Assembly (NCBI RefSeq): GCF_900162665.1
Contig: NZ_LT727813.1
Coordinates: forward strand, 214,213 to 278,212
Length of the DNA: 64,000 nucleotides
Source of the DNA: Oceanobacillus sojae
GTDB taxonomy: Bacteria; Bacillota; Bacilli; Bacillales; Amphibacillaceae
Direction of reading: 5' to 3'
Part shown: one piece after another, positions 55,017 through 64,000 of the stretch
Position numbering within the stretch: the stretch's first letter is position 1
How the letters are laid out: each line of letters begins with the position of its first letter
Position numbers and translations under genes: made by a program
The notes under the pieces: model-generated
Seen by the model: the letters and a program-made list of their open reading frames with translations, nothing else
What the model was told of the DNA's origin: nothing
The model's database searches: none

Positions 55017-55093
55017 TGGCGGTCCGGACGGGACTCGAACCCGCGACCTCCTGCGTGACAGGCAGGCATTCTAACCAACTGAACTACCGGACC
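55017..55093 (-). tRNA. tRNA-Asp (GTC)
   Basis: Complete cloverleaf on the minus strand: acceptor GGTCCGG/CCGGACC, D arm with GTTGGTTAGA, anticodon loop CT-GTC-AC, T arm GGGTTCGAGTCCC, encoded CCA. Confidence 0.97.
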
Positions 55094-55151
55094 TAAGTAT
55101 GTAACATTTCACTGTTTATCCAGTACTTCGATGGTGAATCTGGATCTTATT

Positions 55152-55228
<77 letters not shown>

Positions 55229-55277
55229 ATATGAATAATTAGTATTTTTTTCAATTCCTTATTTAAGGACAAGATTT

Positions 55278-55306
55278 ATTATATCTTCTTTTAAGGAATA
55301 ATGCAA
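55278..55306 (-). promoter_or_regulatory. Promoter of the tRNA-fMet/tRNA-Asp unit
   Basis: Minus strand TTGCAT (55301-55306), 17-base spacer, TATAAT (55278-55283), about 50 bases before tRNA-fMet. Confidence 0.8.
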
Positions 55307-55612
55307 TACTTTTTTAAAACTTTTTTATTTTTATTTGCTTATCTATAAGTTTATCCAGAATGTGTGTTGATTATAACTGTTAAAAATATAATAGTTGAAC
55401 TAATTGACTCGTCAGATTTGTTAACACAACCACGTACCATCAGATCATATGAAAATTACTTTTATATAAAAAATAATGGAAGCACCCCATATAACGGAAA
55501 TAAAAAACGCTTATTCTGTCTATTAGACTAGACAGAATAAGCGTTTTTCACAGTCTGTTGCGGAGAATAATAAATCTTAAGGAATCCATTTTTTGTTCAT
55601 CAGCTTCTCTTA
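55307..55612. terminator. Intergenic region with the yidC terminator
   Basis: The only structured part is a perfect 20-bp hairpin (55503-55522 with 55529-55548, 6-base loop) flanked by A5/T5-6, which terminates the leftward yidC transcript about 65 bases after its stop. The rest of the stretch shows no ORF or repeat. Confidence 0.8.
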
Positions 55613-56395
55613 TTAATGCACATATTTTTTTATGACCAGCGTCTGTACAATCATAAACATTCCACCAACAGCCCAATACAAAGGCAAAGCTGCAGGTGCA
55701 TTTAAGGAGACGAGACCAATCATAATTGGGGATATAAAGCTCATAATAGCCATTTGCTTTCGCTGAGCTTCATCCAGACCGATAAGACTTACTCTTGCCT
55801 GCAGATAATAAATAAGTACTGCAAAAACAACAAACAAAATATCGGTTTCTCCTAGATTAAACCACAGAAATGAGTGTTCAGCTATTTCCGGGGTCCGTCT
55901 GATAGCATAATAGAATCCCAGGAGAATAGGCATCTGAATGATCAGCGGCAAACACCCTATAGCCATTTTTACAGGGTTAAAATCATGCTTTTTATAAACC
56001 TCACTTAGCTCTCTCTGCATACTTAACTGATCTTCTGTACTGCTTTTCCCTTTATATTTCTTCTGAATCTCATCCATCTCAGGCTTCATTACTGCCATTT
56101 TCTTTTGAGAGTCCTTACTATTCTTTGACTGCTTAATAAAGAATGGCATTAATACAAATCGGATAATAATTGTAATCAATACAATAGCAATCCCATAGTT
56201 CCCCTGAAGCAAAGAAGCAATCTTTTTTATCAACAGAGAAAAGGAATATACAAAATAATGATCAAAGAACCCTGTTGATGAACTGTCAATAGGCGTGTTA
56301 TTCACTCCACACCCTGCAAGTACAAAGACAAGCAATAGTACTAAAATTAAAAACCTGTATTTTTTAAAGGCTGTGAGTAAGCCATGTTTTTCCAT
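55613..56395 (-). CDS. yidC: YidC/Oxa1/SpoIIIJ membrane protein insertase, YidC2-type
   Basis: 260 residues: a lipoprotein signal ending L-A-G-C (Cys29), then five membrane segments and the insertase core, with the hydrophilic-groove Arg in I-I-I-R-F-V-L-M-P-F-F and G-C-L-P-L-I-I-Q-M-P-I-L. Inserts membrane proteins from the ribosome or Sec. The start ATG has GGAGG 6 bases before it. That site lies in the 3' arm of a 15-bp perfect hairpin, and the gene overlaps a MifM-like ORF by 49 bases. This is the layout of B. subtilis mifM-yidC2, in which yidC2 is switched on when the main insertase fails. Confidence 0.95.
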   Translation of the reverse strand: MEKHGLLTAFKKYRFLILVLLLVFVLAGCGVNNTPIDSSSTGFFDHYFVYSFSLLIKKIASLLQGNYGIAIVLITIIIRFVLMPFFIKQSKNSKDSQKKMAVMKPEMDEIQKKYKGKSSTEDQLSMQRELSEVYKKHDFNPVKMAIGCLPLIIQMPILLGFYYAIRRTPEIAEHSFLWFNLGETDILFVVFAVLIYYLQARVSLIGLDEAQRKQMAIMSFISPIMIGLVSLNAPAALPLYWAVGGMFMIVQTLVIKKYVH

Positions 56396-56715
56396 AATTG
56401 TCCTCCTCTTATTTTAAACTCATTTTTAAAATAAGAGGATACATTGTCTATTTTGTCATCTTTTTGATCTATTCTTTTAAATGTGATGATAAGCCAAATC
56501 ATAAAGGGTTCATTAATAATTAATGTCTTCCCCATTTGATTGATATTAATTTTAATATTTTGATGTCTGCTGCCAAAGGAATATTCATAGATAACCGGAG
56601 TATTATGGTGCAGATTAACAAAATACATAATTCCCATTGTCATCAAAACAACACCAAAATACATATAAAAGATGGAAGAATCTATAAAAGTATTATTAAA
56701 CAACTCTAAAAACAT
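56347..56715 (-). CDS. MifM-like regulatory nascent chain upstream of yidC2
   Basis: 122 residues: one membrane segment near the N-terminus (about 15-33), a middle part (Y-E-Y-S-F-G-S-R) and a likely arrest segment at 70-90 (P-F-M-I-W-L-I-I-T-F-K-R-I followed by the acidic D-Q-K-D-D-K-I-D). After this the ORF runs through the hairpin and over the first 49 bases of yidC in another frame. AAAGGAGGTGA precedes the ATG by 5-6 bases, an excellent site. Topology, position, W...F-K-R-hydrophobic plus acidic pattern and the SD-sequestering hairpin all match B. subtilis MifM. Arrest itself is inferred, not shown. The usual MifM is somewhat shorter (95 residues). Confidence 0.75.
   Translation of the reverse strand: MFLELFNNTFIDSSIFYMYFGVVLMTMGIMYFVNLHHNTPVIYEYSFGSRHQNIKININQMGKTLIINEPFMIWLIITFKRIDQKDDKIDNVSSYFKNEFKIRGGQLWKNMAYSQPLKNTGF
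56402..56439 (-). promoter_or_regulatory. Hairpin sequestering the yidC ribosome binding site
   Basis: A perfect 15-bp inverted repeat: 56425-56439 (5' arm, codons 93-97 of the upstream ORF) with 56404-56418 (3' arm), 6-base loop. The 3' arm contains part of the GGAGG (56402-56406) of yidC. Closed, it blocks translation; a ribosome halted at codons 85-90 would melt the 5' arm. Confidence 0.85.
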
Positions 56716-56843
56716 AGTTACTCACCTCCTTTACTAATTTAGAAGTTAACATTTAAGCTGGTTATAATTATATCAAAAAAATAAAGGATTTCCTATCTGC
56801 AGCTACTTCAAGAAAAAAAGCAGATTATTATTGTTTTTACTTT

Positions 56844-56872
56844 TTGTATTACTTTGGGCCATAGAGTAAAAT
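56844..56872 (+). promoter_or_regulatory. Promoter in front of the DUF1697 remnant
   Basis: TTGTAT (56844-56849), 17 bases, TAAAAT (56867-56872) on the plus strand, about 50 bases upstream of the DUF1697 start. Confidence 0.55.
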
Positions 56873-56919
56873 AATATTAAAATCCCCGACAACATTTACA
56901 CTAAAGGAGCTGGTGAAAA

Positions 56920-57168
56920 ATGACAGTATATATTGCATTGTTACGGGGTATTAATGTAGGCGGAAAAAATAAGATTAAGATGGCGGAATTACGGGAATCC
57001 CTTAAAGCAACAGGTTTAGAAAACGTTCGAACGTATATACAGAGCGGAAATATCTTATTTCAATCAGATAAACAGACAAATCAGCTTAGAAAATTAGATA
57101 TTCAATCTACAACTCGTAATTGGAAAACAGTCAATAAATTGGCGGCAATGTCTAAAATAATGGAATAA
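56920..57168 (+). pseudogene. DUF1697 protein with a large internal in-frame deletion
   Basis: 82 residues. The first 50 match the start of DUF1697 proteins (Y-I-A-L-L-R-G-I-N-V-G-G-K-N-K-I-K-M, T-Y-I-Q-S-G-N-I-L-F-Q-S) and the last 20 match their very C-terminus (S-T-T-R-N-W-K-T-V-N-K-L). The normal family length is about 175-185 residues, so roughly 100 central residues are gone without breaking the frame. It keeps a good ribosome binding site and promoter, so a short protein may be made, but the fold cannot be intact. Confidence 0.75.
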
Positions 57169-57230
57169 ATAGACTCGGGTGAAAATATTTAAATACTTCT
57201 TATCAGCCGCAGTAATACTTACTTATTCAA

Positions 57231-57263
57231 AAAAAGTTAAGCATAACTATGCTTAACTTTTTT
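57231..57263 (-). terminator. rRNA operon terminator
   Basis: AAAAAAGTTAAGCATA pairs with TATGCTTAACTTTTTT with a tiny loop; U-run on the minus strand just after 5S rRNA. It can also stop plus-strand transcripts from the DUF1697 remnant. Confidence 0.85.
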
Positions 57264-57268
57264 CAATG

Positions 57269-57385
57269 TGCCTGGCAACGTCCTACTCTCGCAGGGGGAA
57301 GCCCCCAACTACCATCGGCGCTGAAGAACTTAACTTCTGTGTTCGGCATGGGAACAGGTGTGACCTCTTCGCTATCGCCACCAGA
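57269..57385 (-). rRNA. rrf: 5S ribosomal RNA
   Basis: Minus strand begins TCTGGTGGCGATAGCGAAGA and carries the CCGAACACAGAAGTTAAG core and the closing GGACGTTGCCAGG. Ends are estimated to within a few bases. Last RNA of the operon. Confidence 0.95.
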
Positions 57386-57526
57386 CAAAACAATATGTAA
57401 CTTGAAGATGTTTCCTTAAAAACAAGGACAAGTTATATTATATGCATTTTAGAATAAAAATGCAACACTTTTTTTAAAAATTTGCACCCTGAAAACTAAA
57501 TAAGAGTAACATGACATCAAAAACTT

Positions 57527-62316
<4,790 letters not shown>

Positions 62317-62462
62317 AGTGTTTGTATTCTTTAGCTTTCAGAAGTCAACTTCTGACTTAAATATTCAAGAAAAACGAGGTGTTTTTCTTCTTTCGTACTG
62401 GTTGTTTTGTTCAGTTTTCAAAGAGCAATTTCTTCGTCGCTTTTAAAAACAGCGACCAAATT

Positions 62463-62491
62463 AATATATCATGTTTTAAAATCATTGTCAA
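62463..62491 (-). promoter_or_regulatory. rRNA operon promoter directly upstream of 16S
   Basis: TTGACA (62486-62491), 17-base spacer, TATATT (62463-62468) on the minus strand, between tRNA-Ile and 16S. A GTCGCT/AGCGAC hairpin (62434-62454) and a GCTCTTTGAAAACTGAAC antitermination-like box follow in the leader. Confidence 0.85.
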
Positions 62492-62513
62492 CAACTTTTT
62501 AAAAGTTATTGAG

Positions 62514-62587
<74 letters not shown>

Positions 62588-62597
62588 ATAATCTTTA

Positions 62598-62671
62598 TGG
62601 AGCGGGTGAAGGGAATCGAACCCTCATCATCAGCTTGGAAGGCTGAGGTTTTACCACTAAACTACACCCGC
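62598..62671 (-). tRNA. tRNA-Gly (TCC)
   Basis: Cloverleaf with anticodon TCC in CCTTCCAAG, acceptor GCGGGTG/CACCCGC, encoded CCA. Confidence 0.96.
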
Positions 62672-62701
62672 TTATATAAATGGAATTTTTAAAATTTCTT
62701 C

Positions 62702-62778
62702 TGGTCGGGAAGACAGGATTCGAACCTGCGACCCCTTGGTCCCAAACCAAGTGCTCTACCAAGCTGAGCTACTTCCCG
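62702..62778 (-). tRNA. tRNA-Pro (TGG)
   Basis: Cloverleaf with anticodon TGG in GTTTGGGAC, acceptor CGGGAAG/CTTCCCG, encoded CCA. Confidence 0.96.
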
Positions 62779-62779
62779 A

Positions 62780-62856
62780 TGGCGCGCCCGAGAGGAGTCG
62801 AACCCCTAACCTCTTGATCCGTAGTCAAACGCTCTATCCAATTGAGCTACGGGCGC
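62780..62856 (-). tRNA. tRNA-Arg (ACG)
   Basis: Cloverleaf with anticodon ACG (wobble inosine expected), acceptor GCGCCCG/CGGGCGC, encoded CCA. First gene of the tRNA-rRNA transcription unit; only one base separates it from tRNA-Pro. Confidence 0.96.
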
Positions 62857-62875
62857 ATTATAATCGAACTTTTAT

Positions 62876-62904
62876 ATACTATCACATCTCTTAAATCAAT
62901 GCAA
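62876..62904 (-). promoter_or_regulatory. Proximal promoter (P2) of the tRNA-rRNA operon
   Basis: TTGCAT (62899-62904), 17-base spacer, TAGTAT (62876-62881) on the minus strand, about 20 bases before tRNA-Arg. Confidence 0.65.
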
Positions 62905-62969
62905 TAATTATTAAAAATTAATTTTCCAATCAATCTTTCAATCGCTTGTGCAATCAATCGACTTTTAAT

Positions 62970-62998
62970 ACTATAGCATGTCCTTATCATTGATGCAA
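62970..62998 (-). promoter_or_regulatory. Distal promoter (P1) of the tRNA-rRNA operon
   Basis: TTGCAT (62993-62998), 17-base spacer, TATAGT (62970-62975) on the minus strand, 94 bases upstream of P2. Tandem promoters are usual for stable-RNA operons. Confidence 0.75.
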
Positions 62999-63156
62999 GA
63001 GGAAATCCTCAAAAAAATATAATCAAACTATTCTTTCAAAAAAAGGCTCCCTCTTTCTATTTTTGACAGCTATTTCAATTCGGAAAATCAAACTTTTAAG
63101 CTTCCTCTTTTATAGAAGTATATTAAGTCATAAAATAATAACACCACTACTTGTTA

Positions 63157-63185
63157 TTGAATAGTACTGAACAAAATGCTATAGT
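63157..63185 (+). promoter_or_regulatory. Promoter of the padR-DUF1700 operon
   Basis: TTGAAT (63157-63162), 17-base spacer, TATAGT (63180-63185). No palindromic PadR operator is obvious around it. Confidence 0.7.
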
Positions 63186-63230
63186 AAAATTAATCAGCTT
63201 ATTACCTAACCTATAAAGAGGGTGACTTTA

Positions 63231-63551
63231 GTGACTGCACAATTTAAAAAAGGGGTTCTTGAACTATGTGTATTAGTACTGCTTGATAAACAAGATTTCT
63301 ATGGATATGAGTTGATTAAACGTATTACGGATAAAATCGAAATATCAGAAGGATCTGTCTATCCTGTGTTACGCCGGATATTGAAACAGGGGTATTGTAC
63401 AACTTATCTTAGAGAGTCCACAGAAGGACCGAGCAGAAAATATTATCATTTAACAGATGAAGGGCAAGATTACCTCCTGGAACTTAAAGAAGAATACGAG
63501 AAATTCACACGAGGCGTTGATTCGTTAATGAAGGAGGAGAATAATGAATAA
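63231..63551 (+). CDS. PadR-family transcriptional regulator
   Basis: About 106 residues from the GTG at 63231 (AGAGGGTGA 5 bases upstream; the GTG at 63222 falls inside that site). Winged-helix PadR pattern: F-K-K-G-V-L-E-L-C-V-L-V-L-L, Y-G-Y-E-L-I-K-R-I, E-G-S-V-Y-P-V-L-R-R-I, R-K-Y-Y-H-L-T-D-E-G. It overlaps the DUF1700 gene by 8 bases. PadR-DUF1700 pairs are common in Bacillaceae and usually autoregulated, often with envelope stress. Confidence 0.92.
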   Translation: MTAQFKKGVLELCVLVLLDKQDFYGYELIKRITDKIEISEGSVYPVLRRILKQGYCTTYLRESTEGPSRKYYHLTDEGQDYLLELKEEYEKFTRGVDSLMKEENNE

Positions 63552-64000
63552 ATTAGATTTTTTAGAAGAACTTCGCTACTACTTAAGAAACTTATCATCA
63601 CAGGATCAAAAAGAGATTATTCAGGATTTTGAAGAGCATTTTGAAATGGGTCGGTCTGAAGGAAAAACAGATGAAGAGATTGTTCGTTCGCTGGGTTCTC
63701 CACAACAGATTGCGAAAGACCTGCAATCTACACAACAATATGAAAAAGTGCCGGCAAATCATTCTGCACAAAATCAATCCCCCAGAATAGGTATAATCAT
63801 TGGACTTTTTTTCTTCAATCTTATTATTGTCCTTGGTCCTTCTATCGGTATTGCCGGGACAATTCTAGGCATATGGGTTGTTGCTTTTTCTTTTGTCGCA
63901 CAGCTTTTTATAGCTGGTTTTCAATGGATTATCCACCCTGAATCTTTTTATCTATTTGAACTGTTTGCCTCCATTACACTGGCAGGGTCAGGATTATTAA
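63544..64000 (+). CDS. DUF1700 membrane protein, cut by window edge
   Basis: The first 152 residues are visible. The N-terminal 75 residues form the DUF1700 helical domain (F-L-E-E-L-R-Y-Y-L-R, E-I-I-Q-D-F-E-E-H-F, S-L-G-S-P-Q-Q-I-A); hydrophobic segments begin near residue 82. GGAGGAG lies 5-7 bases before the ATG, within the end of padR. Function unknown; the partner of the PadR regulator. Confidence 0.9.
   Translation, partial: MNKLDFLEELRYYLRNLSSQDQKEIIQDFEEHFEMGRSEGKTDEEIVRSLGSPQQIAKDLQSTQQYEKVPANHSAQNQSPRIGIIIGLFFFNLIIVLGPSIGIAGTILGIWVVAFSFVAQLFIAGFQWIIHPESFYLFELFASITLAGSGLL

Overview
The window looks like a chromosomal segment of a low-GC Gram-positive bacterium of the Bacillaceae, close to Oceanobacillus/Virgibacillus. 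The evidence is AGGAGG-type ribosome binding sites with frequent TTG and GTG starts, a CIRCE-controlled groES-groEL operon, rex, and a ydi-type gene neighbourhood (thiL-tsaE-tsaB-rimI-tsaD, ydiF, rex, ydiK, ydiL, groESL) resembling Bacillus subtilis. The genus is inferred, not proven. I see no prophage, no CRISPR array and no intact insertion sequence.

Region 1 (1-12.6 kb, all minus strand) is a cell-wall amino-sugar salvage locus. It holds a GH20 beta-hexosaminidase, NagZ (GH3), two tandem paralogous sugar-binding lipoproteins, two CUT1 permeases, a YesL-type DUF624 protein, NamZ (DUF1343 exo-N-acetylmuramidase), a MurR/RpiR regulator and, at the edge, a GNAT acetyltransferase. All three glycosidases lack signal peptides, which suggests that peptidoglycan saccharides are imported before being cut.

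Region 2 (12.6-25.6 kb) is a divergent catabolic cluster. Leftward lie a Dpp/Opp-type ABC transporter (B, C, D, F), DUF1177, an M20 peptidase, an IclR regulator and an M29-like aminopeptidase. Rightward lie the matching SBP_bac_5 lipoprotein, two amidohydrolase-fold proteins (one without its metal motif) and an AroM-family protein. Two near-identical palindromes flank the divergent promoter region and are candidate IclR operators. The substrate is unknown.

Region 3 (25.6-30.2 kb) has a HAD hydrolase and a phosphonate/phosphite-type transporter, phnD-phnC-phnE-phnE. Region 4 (30.2-41.7 kb) has a YqjF-like protein, nanE followed by a decayed nagB tail, a PTS EIIBC with a divergent RpiR regulator, transketolase, and an ascorbate-family PTS (IIC, IIB, and IIA fused to a PRD regulator). 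A small lipoprotein remnant and a membrane protein follow. Two copies of a short terminal-inverted-repeat element lie at 22.5 and 32.1 kb.

Region 5 (41.7-54.8 kb) is housekeeping: groEL/groES, ydiL, ydiK, rex, an ABC-F ATPase, a CorC/HlyC-type CBS protein, RodA/FtsW, and the t6A genes with rimI and thiL. The ABC-F gene has a leader with a 10-codon ORF inside a terminator-like hairpin, which looks like an attenuator.

Region 6 (54.8-64 kb) has tRNA-Asp and tRNA-fMet, a second-type YidC, and an rRNA operon (16S-23S-5S, no tRNA in the spacer) preceded by tRNA-Arg, -Pro, -Gly and -Ile. A PadR regulator with a DUF1700 protein runs off the right edge. The yidC gene is preceded by a MifM-like ORF, and a perfect hairpin hides the yidC ribosome binding site. 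This is the most interesting single signal I found: a probable force-sensing nascent-chain arrest switch.
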